Assembly (NCBI GenBank): GCA_017474385.1
Contig: JAFVHU010000100.1
Span: 1-64,000 of the forward strand
Length of the DNA stretch: 64,000 nt
From: Afipia sp.
GTDB taxonomy: Bacteria; Pseudomonadota; Alphaproteobacteria; Rhizobiales; Xanthobacteraceae
Direction of reading: 5' to 3'
Shown piece after piece: positions 51,288 to 60,075 of the stretch. The translations under genes were made by a program, and so were the position numbers. Numbering within the stretch: the first letter of the stretch is position 1; the number at the start of each line of letters is the position of its first letter. Under the pieces are notes generated by a model that was given only the letters and a program-made list of their open reading frames with translations, did no database searches and was not told where the DNA came from.

Positions 51288-52193
51288 TTATGATCCCCGC
51301 GGCAGAAACAGCGCTTGAGCCTGGCTGGCCTGTTCGGCAATAAAATCCGCCGTGACCCGCACACGCGCGATGTTGCGCAGATCGCTGTGCAGCAACAGCC
51401 AGAATGTTCTGATCAGACGAAAGCTCGGCAGCACCCGCACCAGTTCCGGCTCGGTTTGCGCGATGAAGCACGGAAGTACGCAAAGACCCGCGCCGGCGAG
51501 AGTGGAATTGAGTTGCGCGATGAGGTTCGAGCTCTTGATCGCCGGGCGCAAATCCGGCGATACGAAATGCGCGTATTCGAGTTCGGGCGAGAAGATCAGA
51601 TCGTCGATGTATGAAATGAATCGATGAGAGGGCACATCTGCCGCAGTCTCGACGGCGGGGTTGTTGGTCAGATACTCGCGCGATGCGTAGAGACCGAGTT
51701 CGTAATCGGTCAGCTTGCGCCCATGCAGCCGTCCTTCAGTCGGTTGCGTCAGACTCACGGCGATGTCGGCTTCGCGGCGGGAGAGGTTGAATTCGCGCGG
51801 CATCGCCACGAGTTCGATGGTGAGATCCGGGTGGCGATCGCTGAGGGTGCCGAGCCGTGGCGCCAGGAATTTTGTTCCAAAACCGTCAGGCGTGCCGATG
51901 CGTACCGCGCCGGTGGCCTGCGCCTTCGAGTCGCCGATCGATTGTGCTGCCGAGGTCGCGAGTTGATCCATCTGCTCCGCCATCTCGAGCAGCCGCTCAC
52001 CGGCCTCGGTGAGCGAGGAGCCGCTGGTGCGGCGGTCGAACAATTGGGAGCCAAGCGATGTTTCCAGCGCGGCGATACGCCGACTGAGTGTCGAATAATC
52101 GATCTTCAGCCGCTTCGCCGCCGCCGTCATGCTGCCGGTGCGCGTGATGGCCAGAAACGATCGAACAAGATTCCAGTCAAACTGGTCGGTCAT
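51288..52193 (-). CDS. LysR-family transcriptional regulator
   Basis: A 301-residue LysR regulator with the helix-turn-helix MTDQFDWNLVRSFLAITRTG and DYSTLSRRIAALETSLGSQL. The effector domain starts near residue 95 and contains PRLGTLSDRHPDLTIELVAM. It is divergent from the zinc alcohol dehydrogenase, with 212 bp between the starts, and is its likely regulator. It converges with the FecR-domain gene, 47 bp apart. The sequence is close to LysR proteins that sit beside alcohol dehydrogenases, but no effector can be named. Confidence 0.88.
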   Translation of the reverse strand: MTDQFDWNLVRSFLAITRTGSMTAAAKRLKIDYSTLSRRIAALETSLGSQLFDRRTSGSSLTEAGERLLEMAEQMDQLATSAAQSIGDSKAQATGAVRIGTPDGFGTKFLAPRLGTLSDRHPDLTIELVAMPREFNLSRREADIAVSLTQPTEGRLHGRKLTDYELGLYASREYLTNNPAVETAADVPSHRFISYIDDLIFSPELEYAHFVSPDLRPAIKSSNLIAQLNSTLAGAGLCVLPCFIAQTEPELVRVLPSFRLIRTFWLLLHSDLRNIARVRVTADFIAEQASQAQALFLPRGS

Positions 52194-52405
52194 CGCAGTT
52201 GCTCTCAGTCATCGCCGGCGAAACTTGGAACATTGTGCCGGCCGGTCTTGGGTAATCCATAAGGAGCCTTCGGCCAAGGTTCATCTGATAGCCAAGACGG
52301 GGCGGGTGCCGCGCCATATTGACAGGGTTACCTCGGCTCGCCTCTACTCGCGACCGAACAGCATCCGCGCCACCAGACGGCTGCATAAGAAAAAGGAGAG
52401 ACGCG

Positions 52406-53461
52406 ATGAAGAGTTTCAAGGTCACTGAATTCAACGCACCGTTGACGGAAGTGGACATCGCGACCCCGAAGCCTGAGGGCACGCAGGTTTTGCTGAAGGT
52501 AAAAGCCGCCGGCGTCTGTCACAGCGATCTGCATATCTGGGAGGGCGGCTATGATCTAGGGCATGGCCGCAAGCCGCTGTCTCTGAAGGACCGAGGGGTG
52601 TCGCTGCCGCTTACCATGGGACACGAGACGGTCGGCGAAGTCGTTGCGTTCGGGCCCGACGCGAAGGGTGTAGCCGTCGGCGATGTGCGACTGGTGTATC
52701 CGTGGCTCGGCTGCGGTGAATGCGCAACCTGCAAGGCAGGTGATGAAAACATGTGCATTGTGAAGCCGAATTCCATCGGCGTGTATTGCGACGGCGGTTA
52801 TGCCGATCACATCACGGTGCGCCATCCGCGCTATCTGCTCGACCTCAAGGGTCTCGATCCGGTGACTGCGGCACCTTATGCATGCTCTGGCGTCACGACA
52901 TACAGCGCGATCAAGAAACTCGAATCGGTTCTGGATCAGCCGATCGTGATTTTCGGTGCTGGCGGACTGGGACTGATGGCGCTGTCGATCCTCAAGGCCA
53001 TGGGCGGTAAGGGCGCCATCGTTGTCGATATCGATGAGAGCAAGCGCAAGCCTGCCGAGGAGGCCGGCGCGCTTGGATTCGTCAACGGCGCCGCACCGGA
53101 TGCCTTGCAGCAGATCGCAGCGAAGGCGGGCAGGCCCGTTCTTGGCGCGATCGATCTGGTCGGCAACGCGGCGACGGCGCAGCTTGGTTTCGACTGTCTC
53201 AGCAAGGGCGGCAAGCTGGTCATGGTCGGGCTGTTCGGCGGCGGCGCGCCCTGGGCCTTGCCGCTGATTCCGATCAAGGCGATCACGATTCAAGGCAGCT
53301 ACGTCGGCAACCTGCGTGAGACGCAGGAATTGATCGATCTGGTGCGCGAGAAGAGGATCGCACCGATTCCGGTGACCAAGGTGCCGCTGAAGCAGGTCGA
53401 TTCCGCGCTCAACGATCTGAAGAAGGGCAAGCTTGTCGGCCGTGCGGTGCTCGTTCCCTGA
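52406..53461 (+). CDS. Zinc-dependent alcohol dehydrogenase
   Basis: A 351-residue medium-chain dehydrogenase. Catalytic zinc ligands are Cys38 (GVCHSDLH) and His73-Glu74 (MGHETVGEV). Structural zinc ligands are Cys103, Cys106, Cys109 and Cys117. The coenzyme motif is IFGAGGLGLMALSILKAMGG. AAGGAGAG precedes ATG 52406. It oxidises an alcohol with NAD(P). The short insert in YDLGHGRKPLSLKDRGVSLP after the catalytic Cys is seen in a group of proteobacterial alcohol dehydrogenases. The stop codon lies seven bases before that of the convergent CoA-ligase gene. Confidence 0.9.
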   Translation: MKSFKVTEFNAPLTEVDIATPKPEGTQVLLKVKAAGVCHSDLHIWEGGYDLGHGRKPLSLKDRGVSLPLTMGHETVGEVVAFGPDAKGVAVGDVRLVYPWLGCGECATCKAGDENMCIVKPNSIGVYCDGGYADHITVRHPRYLLDLKGLDPVTAAPYACSGVTTYSAIKKLESVLDQPIVIFGAGGLGLMALSILKAMGGKGAIVVDIDESKRKPAEEAGALGFVNGAAPDALQQIAAKAGRPVLGAIDLVGNAATAQLGFDCLSKGGKLVMVGLFGGGAPWALPLIPIKAITIQGSYVGNLRETQELIDLVREKRIAPIPVTKVPLKQVDSALNDLKKGKLVGRAVLVP

Positions 53462-53467
53462 CGCAAT

Positions 53468-56170
53468 TCATTTGGTCGGTTTCGCAAGCGGCAGAACGAC
53501 AAGCGAGATGTCCGAGTTTTGCGGATCAGGCCCGATCTGAAATCCGAGCCGCTGGCACATATCGAGCATCCTGGTATTCCGGCTCAGGACCTGGCCGCGG
53601 ATGGCGCGCACGCCCTCCGCGTTCCCGTATTCGATGATCATTTTCATGAACAGCAGGCCGAGCCCCACGCCCTTGAGGTCGGACCGGACCAGCACGGCGA
53701 ATTCGGCGCTCGAAAAGTCAGCCTCGGTGTGAAGGCGCACCACGCCGAGCATCTTGCCGGTGGTTTCCTCGATGGCGATAAAGGCCATCGCGCGCGCGTA
53801 GTCGAGCTGCGTCAGACGCGCGATGAACGGATGCGTCAGTTCTTTCATCGCCGAGAAGAACCGCAGCCGGATGTCTTCCTGGCTGACATGTGAAAAGAAT
53901 TCCGGATAAAGATGTTCATCCTCGGGCCGCACCGGGCGCACGAAAATCTGGCGGCCGTCCTTGAGGGTGGTGTGCCGTTCCCATTCTTTCGGATATGGCC
54001 GGATCGCGAATCGATAATGACCCGAGCCTCGTAGCGCTTCGCTCAGCGGCGCAATCGAGACCTGCGCATCCACCGCGATGACGCCGTCCTTGTCCGCCAG
54101 CAGTGGATTGATGTCGAGTTCGCGAATCTCCGGCAGGTCCGCCGCCATTTGCGCGATCTTGACGAGTATCAGCGCGACCGCGCCTTCGTCCGCCGCGGGA
54201 ACATCGCGGTAGCTCTTGAGAATGCGCGAGACACGAGTGCGTGCAATCAGGCCCTTCGCCAGATTGAGGTCGAGCGGCGGAAGCGCAAGCGCCTTGTCGT
54301 TGATGACCTCGACCGCCGTGCCGCCGCGTCCGAACACCACCACGGGACCGAAAGTCGGGTCGTCAGCGAGACCTGCGATGAGTTCGCGCGCACGCGGGCG
54401 CAAGATCATCGGATGGATCGTCACGCCGTTGATGCGGGCTTTTGGCCGCATCTTGCGGGCCCGTTGCAGGATATCGTCGGTCGCATCATGGACCGCGCGC
54501 TCGCTGGTCAGGTTCAGGCGCACGCCTCCGACGTCGGACTTGTTTAGAATATCCGGCGAACTGATCTTGACGACCACCGTATTCCCTTCCGCCAGAATGG
54601 GTGTCGCCGCGCGTGCCGCCTGATCTGGGTCCTGCGCCAGCACAGCAGATGCGATGGGAATCGAATAGGCCGCGAAAAGGTCGTTGATTTCGATCGGATT
54701 GAGCCAACTGCGGCGGTCCTGCAACGCGTTCTGGATGATCGCTCGCCCCGCCGCCACATCCGGCGCGAAATCTTCCGGCAGGCTGGGCGGCGTCTGCATC
54801 GCGACGTCCAGACCTTCGCGATAGCGCACGATGTGCATGAAGCCGCGCACGGCGTCGGCTTCGCTTGGAAAATGCGGAATTCCCGCTTCGCCGAACACGG
54901 CGGAGGCGGCTCCATTGTCGCCGACCCAGGCTGCGAATACCGGCTTGCGGGAGTAAGTCTCGGCGCGGAATTTTTTCACTGCGGCGACCACGGCCTTGGC
55001 GCAATCAAGCGGTGACGCCAGCGTGTTGGGCGAATTCATGATCAGGACCGCATTGTTCGCGGTGTCGCCCAGCACGAGTTCGCAGGCCTTCGCATAGCGT
55101 TCGCCGTCCGCGTCGCCCAGAATGTCGACGGGATTGGCGCCGGACCATCGCTCCGGCAGCACCTTGTCGAGGCTTTTCTTGACGTCTTCGGACAAGCCCG
55201 CCAGTTCGCCGCCGAGGTCGATCAGCCGATCCACCGCAAGCACGCCAAGCCCTCCGCCATTGGTGACGATCGCAAGCCGATGGCCATGGGACGATTGCAG
55301 GTGCCCCAGTGTTTCAGCGGCGGAGAACAGTTCGTCGAGGTCGAGCACACGCAACAGGCCGGCGCGGCGGAACGCGGCATCGTAGACCGCATCCGATCCC
55401 GCCAGCGCGCCGGTATGCGTGGCAGCGGCGCGCGCGCCTTGCGAATGACGGCCCGACTTGATGGCCACCACAGGTTTGACGCGCGCGGCGGCCCGCGCCG
55501 CCGACATGAACTTTCGCACGTCGCTGATCGATTCCACGTAAAGCAGGATGGCGCGCGTGTCTGAATCGAGTGCGAAATAGTCAAGCAGGTCGCCGAAATC
55601 GACATCGAGATTTTCACTCGTCGAGACGATGGCCGAGAATCCGACGTTGCGGTTCGCCGCCCATTCGACCAGTGCGGTCGAGATCGCACCGGACTGCGAG
55701 ATCAGCGCAAGGTCGCCATCTTGCGGCAAGCGTGATCCAAAACTGGCATTCAGTTTCACGCGCGGCACCAGAACGCCGAGCGATGGTCCGATCAGGCGCA
55801 AGCCGGTCTTTCGCGCCGCTTGCGCGATCGCCTCTGTGTAAGATCCGGTGCCGACGCCGAGACCGGCGGAGAGCACCATAGCAGCCGGGAATCCGCGGGC
55901 GCCCGCGGCTTTCACGATATCCTGAATGGCGGAGGGCGGCGTTGAGATGATCGTGAGATCGGGAATTTCGGGAATGTCCCGGATGTCGCGAAACGTCTTG
56001 ATGCCTTCGATTTCGGAATGCTTGCGGTTGACGATGTAAATCGGTCCGCTGAAACCGCCGGCGAGCAGGTTGCGCAACGTTGCGCCCCCCACGGACGCGG
56101 GCCTCGAACTTCCGCCGACGATTGCGATCGAGCGCGGCGAAAACAGGTGGTCGAGGCGGTACGTGCTCAT
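53468..56170 (-). CDS. NDP-forming acyl-CoA ligase fused to GNAT acetyltransferase
   Basis: A 900-residue protein with, in order, a CoA-binding Rossmann domain (LFSPRSIAIVGGSSRPASVG), two succinyl-CoA-ligase-like domains, an ATP-grasp domain (about 490-710, with VVVKISSPDILNKSDVGGVR and PVVVFGRGGTAVEV) and a C-terminal GNAT domain (about 740-900, ending LSRNTRMLDMCQRLGF). This is the arrangement of protein lysine acetyltransferases of the Pat/YfiQ type, in which the ligase part usually serves as a sensor. ATG at 56170 is chosen over an upstream start that adds nine residues. It may acetylate acyl-CoA synthetases such as the one at 40497. The ligase His is not conserved in such proteins in general and I did not confirm it here. 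Confidence 0.85.
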   Translation of the reverse strand: MSTYRLDHLFSPRSIAIVGGSSRPASVGGATLRNLLAGGFSGPIYIVNRKHSEIEGIKTFRDIRDIPEIPDLTIISTPPSAIQDIVKAAGARGFPAAMVLSAGLGVGTGSYTEAIAQAARKTGLRLIGPSLGVLVPRVKLNASFGSRLPQDGDLALISQSGAISTALVEWAANRNVGFSAIVSTSENLDVDFGDLLDYFALDSDTRAILLYVESISDVRKFMSAARAAARVKPVVAIKSGRHSQGARAAATHTGALAGSDAVYDAAFRRAGLLRVLDLDELFSAAETLGHLQSSHGHRLAIVTNGGGLGVLAVDRLIDLGGELAGLSEDVKKSLDKVLPERWSGANPVDILGDADGERYAKACELVLGDTANNAVLIMNSPNTLASPLDCAKAVVAAVKKFRAETYSRKPVFAAWVGDNGAASAVFGEAGIPHFPSEADAVRGFMHIVRYREGLDVAMQTPPSLPEDFAPDVAAGRAIIQNALQDRRSWLNPIEINDLFAAYSIPIASAVLAQDPDQAARAATPILAEGNTVVVKISSPDILNKSDVGGVRLNLTSERAVHDATDDILQRARKMRPKARINGVTIHPMILRPRARELIAGLADDPTFGPVVVFGRGGTAVEVINDKALALPPLDLNLAKGLIARTRVSRILKSYRDVPAADEGAVALILVKIAQMAADLPEIRELDINPLLADKDGVIAVDAQVSIAPLSEALRGSGHYRFAIRPYPKEWERHTTLKDGRQIFVRPVRPEDEHLYPEFFSHVSQEDIRLRFFSAMKELTHPFIARLTQLDYARAMAFIAIEETTGKMLGVVRLHTEADFSSAEFAVLVRSDLKGVGLGLLFMKMIIEYGNAEGVRAIRGQVLSRNTRMLDMCQRLGFQIGPDPQNSDISLVVLPLAKPTK

Positions 56171-56451
56171 GGTAGGTCTCGGGCCATCGTCGGTCACAAG
56201 CTATCGCAATTGGGCGGCAAATGCGTCGGGGCCGGTCCAAGGGCATGAGGTCGCATGCCGCGATTCCTCAGGCGGCCGCTTCGTCCACCTTGTTACGGAA
56301 CATGGTGCAGAGCAATAAAATTCACCACACCATCCTTTTGGCCGAAAGCCGATTGGCATGAGGCCCGACATGCTTCTAGACTGTGCGGACTGCCTCAGTG
56401 CGGAGCAGTAAGAGCGTCGTGTGATGAAGCTGTTTGCCCGGGCAGGTCGCA

Positions 56452-57252
56452 ATGACAGTTAACGAGAGCCACCTCGCCACAAAGGGCCGATTACGGCCGC
56501 CAAATCTCGGTCTGTTTCTTGCTGAGGGGCGAGGGGTGTTCGAACTGAACGCCACTTTGTTGATGGCGCCTGCGCTTTTGACGGCTCCGCGCGGCGACGG
56601 TCATCCCGTGCTGGTCCTGCCGGGTCTGCTGGCGAGCGATGTCTCGACCCTCATCCTGCGACGCTATCTCGATCTGCTCGGATTCTCGACCCATCCTTGG
56701 GGCTTCGGCCGGAACACCGGCGGCGTCTACAGCATGCGCGACAAACTCGGCAAGCTGCTGGCCAGCGTTCACAGCGCCACAGGCCGCAAGGTCAGCCTGG
56801 TCGGCTGGAGTCTTGGCGGCGTTTATGCACGCGACCTGGCGTTACGAATGCCAGAGATGGTTCGTTATGTCGTGACGCTGGGCAGCCCGTTCGCGGGCGA
56901 CATCACCGCGACAAACGCCAAGCGCGTGTATGAAATGGTGTCGGGCGAAACCATCGAAGACACGGACATCAAGGACATTCAGGCGTTGTCCGGTGACTTG
57001 CCGGTGCCAACGTCGTCGCTTTATACCCGCACCGACGGCATCGTGAACTGGCGGACATGTCTCGTCCGGGAATCCGATATCGCGGAAAACATCGAGATTA
57101 CGCTCGCAAGCCATATCGGTATCGGCGTGAACGCTGCCGCACTGTGGGCCGTCGCCGATCGTCTCGCGCAACGGGAAGGCGAGTTTCATCCGTTCGATCG
57201 ATCAGGGCCGTTCGCGCTGGCCTATGCGCGTCCGGAGAAAGTCGGCGCGTAA
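56452..57252 (+). CDS. Alpha/beta hydrolase (lipase-like)
   Basis: A 266-residue hydrolase without a signal peptide. The nucleophile is Ser120 in VGWSLGGVYARDLA, the oxyanion-hole region is HPVLVLPGLLASD, and the later VTLGSPF is common in lipases. The His may be in ASHIGIGVNAAALW. It precedes a wax ester synthase/DGAT by 117 bp on the same strand. The pairing suggests neutral-lipid turnover, with one enzyme making and one splitting esters. A TTG at 56434 is a weaker alternative start. Confidence 0.78.
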   Translation: MTVNESHLATKGRLRPPNLGLFLAEGRGVFELNATLLMAPALLTAPRGDGHPVLVLPGLLASDVSTLILRRYLDLLGFSTHPWGFGRNTGGVYSMRDKLGKLLASVHSATGRKVSLVGWSLGGVYARDLALRMPEMVRYVVTLGSPFAGDITATNAKRVYEMVSGETIEDTDIKDIQALSGDLPVPTSSLYTRTDGIVNWRTCLVRESDIAENIEITLASHIGIGVNAAALWAVADRLAQREGEFHPFDRSGPFALAYARPEKVGA

Positions 57253-57369
57253 AAAGAATACTGCCGGACGAGATCGCCTGAAGGCGACAGCGGCTGTCGG
57301 AGCACGGTGCAGGAGAACGGAAAACGAATTTCCGGGACATCGTGATCTCGCCTGAAACGGGAGGGTACT

Positions 57370-58911
57370 ATGAGTCACGCCAAGAAGCTGTCCTCGATGG
57401 ACGCGTCGTTTCTTTATCTCGAGACGCCCGAGATGCCGATGCATGTCGGAAGCATGGCAATCTTCAAGCTGAAGGACGGTTATCAGGGCGATTTCTTCGA
57501 AGACTTCAAGAAGATGATCGCGGACCGGATTCATGTTGCCCCGATCCTCAAGGCGCGGCTTGAGAAGGCTCCGCTCGACATCGATAACCCGAGCTGGGTC
57601 GAGGACGATCAGTTCGACATCAACCGCCACATCTTCCGCGGCAGCCTGCCGGCGCCGCATGACCGCGCGATGCTTGAACGCACGGTGGGCTGGATTCACG
57701 CCAAGCTGCTCAACAGGGCGCGTCCGCTCTGGGAGTTCTATGTGTTCGAGGGCATGGAGAACAACGAGATCGGGCTTTATTCCAAGATGCACCATGCCTG
57801 CATCGATGGTGGCGCAGGTGCTGCGCTCACCAACATGATCTATGACATCACGCCGGTGCCGCGTGAATTTCCGAAGGTCGTTCCGAGCAAGCCCGCCAAC
57901 GAGCCGCGTGACATCGCGGCCAATATGCTCGATTCCTATACGCAGCTCTGGCGTCAGCCACTCGATGCGTCAAAGGCCAAGAGCTTCGATCTGCCGCGCA
58001 GCGGCAAGAGCGACCTCGGGTCCGTCCTTTTCGATAACGCGATGTTCCAGATCGAGAGCGGCATCAGGATGCTCGGCGGGGTGCCGGAAACCGTCAAGAG
58101 CATCCGCGACATGGTTGCGAAGATATCTGACCCGAAATCACGGGACAGTCTGGCGAGCATGGTTTCGCCATCGACCATGCTGAACAAGACAATCTCGTCG
58201 GAGCGCAGCTTCGCAGGCGTCTCGGTCTCGCTGCCGGAAGCCAAGGCGATCGCGAAGCAGGCCGGCGGCAAGCTCAATGACGTCGTGATGGCGCTGTCGA
58301 GCGGCGTGCTGCGCAGGTATCTGCTTGAGCATGGCGGCTTGCCCAGCCGGTCGCTGACGGCGGCGGTGCCGATTTCACTGCGCGAGGAAGGCAACACAGA
58401 AGCCAACAATCAGGTGTTCGGGATGATCTGCTCGCTGGCGAGCAATATCGAGGACCCGAAGGAGCGGCTTGAGGCCATCATCGCTCAATCGGCCAAGTCC
58501 AAGGAAATGTCACATCCGCTGCGTGCGCTGATGCCATCGATGTCCAACATCTCGATGCTGGGCGCGCCGATCCTGATTCAGGTGCTGGCACTGCTCTACA
58601 GCCGCTCGAACCTGTCCGATGTGCTGCCGCCGAGCGCGAACGTCACGATCTCGAACGTGCCGGGTCCGCGGCAGACGCTTTATGCTGTGGGCGCGGAACT
58701 GCTCCATATCTTCCCGGTTTCGATCTCCACCCATGGTCTTGCATTGAACATCACCGTTCAAAGCTATCGTGATCAGCTCGATTTCGGATTCATTGCGGGC
58801 GCGAACATCATTCCGCATGTTGAAGTGCTGGCTAATATGCTGCCGAAGGAATTCGAGCTTCTTGCCGCGGCCGTCGCGCCGCCCGGCAATCGTGCAAGTG
58901 CGGCAAGCTGA
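57370..58911 (+). CDS. Wax ester synthase / diacylglycerol acyltransferase (WS/DGAT)
   Basis: A 513-residue acyltransferase of the bacterial WS/DGAT family. The catalytic HHxxxDG is His141-His142...Asp146-Gly147 (MHHACIDGGAG). The N-terminal SSMDASFLYLETPEMPMHVG and the C-terminal NVTISNVPGPRQTLYAVGAE are family hallmarks. It uses acyl-CoA to esterify alcohols or diacylglycerol, making storage lipid at the membrane. GGGAGG lies before ATG 57370. These enzymes are common in actinobacteria and in Acinetobacter/Marinobacter, and less so in alphaproteobacteria, so the gene is notable here. It is followed closely by the epoxide-hydrolase-like gene. Confidence 0.9.
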   Translation: MSHAKKLSSMDASFLYLETPEMPMHVGSMAIFKLKDGYQGDFFEDFKKMIADRIHVAPILKARLEKAPLDIDNPSWVEDDQFDINRHIFRGSLPAPHDRAMLERTVGWIHAKLLNRARPLWEFYVFEGMENNEIGLYSKMHHACIDGGAGAALTNMIYDITPVPREFPKVVPSKPANEPRDIAANMLDSYTQLWRQPLDASKAKSFDLPRSGKSDLGSVLFDNAMFQIESGIRMLGGVPETVKSIRDMVAKISDPKSRDSLASMVSPSTMLNKTISSERSFAGVSVSLPEAKAIAKQAGGKLNDVVMALSSGVLRRYLLEHGGLPSRSLTAAVPISLREEGNTEANNQVFGMICSLASNIEDPKERLEAIIAQSAKSKEMSHPLRALMPSMSNISMLGAPILIQVLALLYSRSNLSDVLPPSANVTISNVPGPRQTLYAVGAELLHIFPVSISTHGLALNITVQSYRDQLDFGFIAGANIIPHVEVLANMLPKEFELLAAAVAPPGNRASAAS

Positions 58912-58926
58912 GACGTGGCGCCTGCA

Positions 58927-59928
58927 ATGATGGAAATGCCGCCGCTTCAGTATGCCGAGGTTAACGGCATCCGCATGGGCTTCTATGAGGCCGGTCCTAA
59001 GACAGACAAGCCGCCGCTGGTGTTGTGCCATGGATGGCCGGAGATCGCTTTTTCCTGGCGGCACCAGATCAAGGCACTGAGCGAGGCGGGCGTTCGGGTC
59101 ATCGCGCCCGATCAGCGCGGATACGGCGCGACGGATCGTCCGGACCAGGTCGAGGCCTACGATATTGAAAACCTCACCGCCGATCTGGTTGGCCTGCTCG
59201 ACCACCTGAACATCGACAAGGCGATCTTTGTCGGTCACGACTGGGGCGGGTTTATCGTCTGGCAGATGCCGCTGCGGCATCCGTCGCGTGTCGCAGGCGT
59301 GATTGGCGTCAACACGCCGCATACCCCGCGCACTGCATCCGATCCGATCGGACTGCTGCGCAAGCGTTACGGCGATCATCTCTACATCGCGCAGTTTCAG
59401 GACCCTGAACGCCGCGCCGACAAGATATTCGATGGACGCGTGGAGGAGACCTTCGACTTCTTCATGCGCAAGCCGATGCCGCAGCGGAAGCCGCCGGAAG
59501 CCGGCGAGGGCCCGCCAGCGGCTGGTCTCGGCGCGTCGCCGAAGCTGAATATGGCGTTCCCGCAAATGGTCGCGGGCTACGACGGCAAGCTGGATCCGCG
59601 TGAGAAAATCCTGACGCCAGAGGAAATGCAGGTGTTCGTGGATGCGTTCAAGGTCTCGGGGTTCACCGGCGGGGTCAACTGGTATCGCAACATGCCCCGA
59701 AACTGGGAGCGTTCGGCGCACATCGACCACACGGTGCGCGTGCCCTCGCTCATGATCATGGCCGAGAATGATGCGGTGCTTCCGCCGTCTTCCTGCGACG
59801 GGATGGAGAGTATTGTTCCGGATCTTGAAAAACACCTGATCAAGGACAGCGGCCACTGGACCCAGCAGGAGAAGCCCGACGAGGTCAGTGCCAAAATCCT
59901 CGAATGGCGCAGGCGGCGTTTCGGCTGA
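58927..59928 (+). CDS. Alpha/beta hydrolase, epoxide-hydrolase-like
   Basis: A 333-residue hydrolase. The motif HGWPE (35-39) provides the oxyanion hole, and the nucleophile is Asp105 in VGHDWGGFIVWQM. The acid is probably in AENDAVLPPSS and the His in DSGHWTQQEKP. An Asp nucleophile with HGxP points to an epoxide hydrolase or haloalkane-dehalogenase-like enzyme rather than an esterase; a lid Tyr (in GVNWYRNMPRN) supports the first. ATG 58927 is taken over GTG 58915, which lies four bases after the WS/DGAT stop. It could open epoxides made by the P450 encoded downstream. Confidence 0.85.
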   Translation: MMEMPPLQYAEVNGIRMGFYEAGPKTDKPPLVLCHGWPEIAFSWRHQIKALSEAGVRVIAPDQRGYGATDRPDQVEAYDIENLTADLVGLLDHLNIDKAIFVGHDWGGFIVWQMPLRHPSRVAGVIGVNTPHTPRTASDPIGLLRKRYGDHLYIAQFQDPERRADKIFDGRVEETFDFFMRKPMPQRKPPEAGEGPPAAGLGASPKLNMAFPQMVAGYDGKLDPREKILTPEEMQVFVDAFKVSGFTGGVNWYRNMPRNWERSAHIDHTVRVPSLMIMAENDAVLPPSSCDGMESIVPDLEKHLIKDSGHWTQQEKPDEVSAKILEWRRRRFG

Positions 59929-60075
59929 GGCCGGCGTTGCGTCGGTGGGATGCCACCGTGCGTCCCTTTCGCGCCGCGTTGGAAGCCTTTGCAAAAGATG
60001 CGCCGGAACAGTAGCTTCGGAGAAAAGCTCCGGGCCAGCCGGACATCAATCACGTGGGCAGGAGATACCCGAGCG

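Noticed and set aside
56330-56370. Sigma-54-like promoter (TTGGCATGAGG...ATGCTT) before the lipase-like gene
   Set aside because: The spacing between the GG and GC elements is five bases too long for a -24/-12 promoter.
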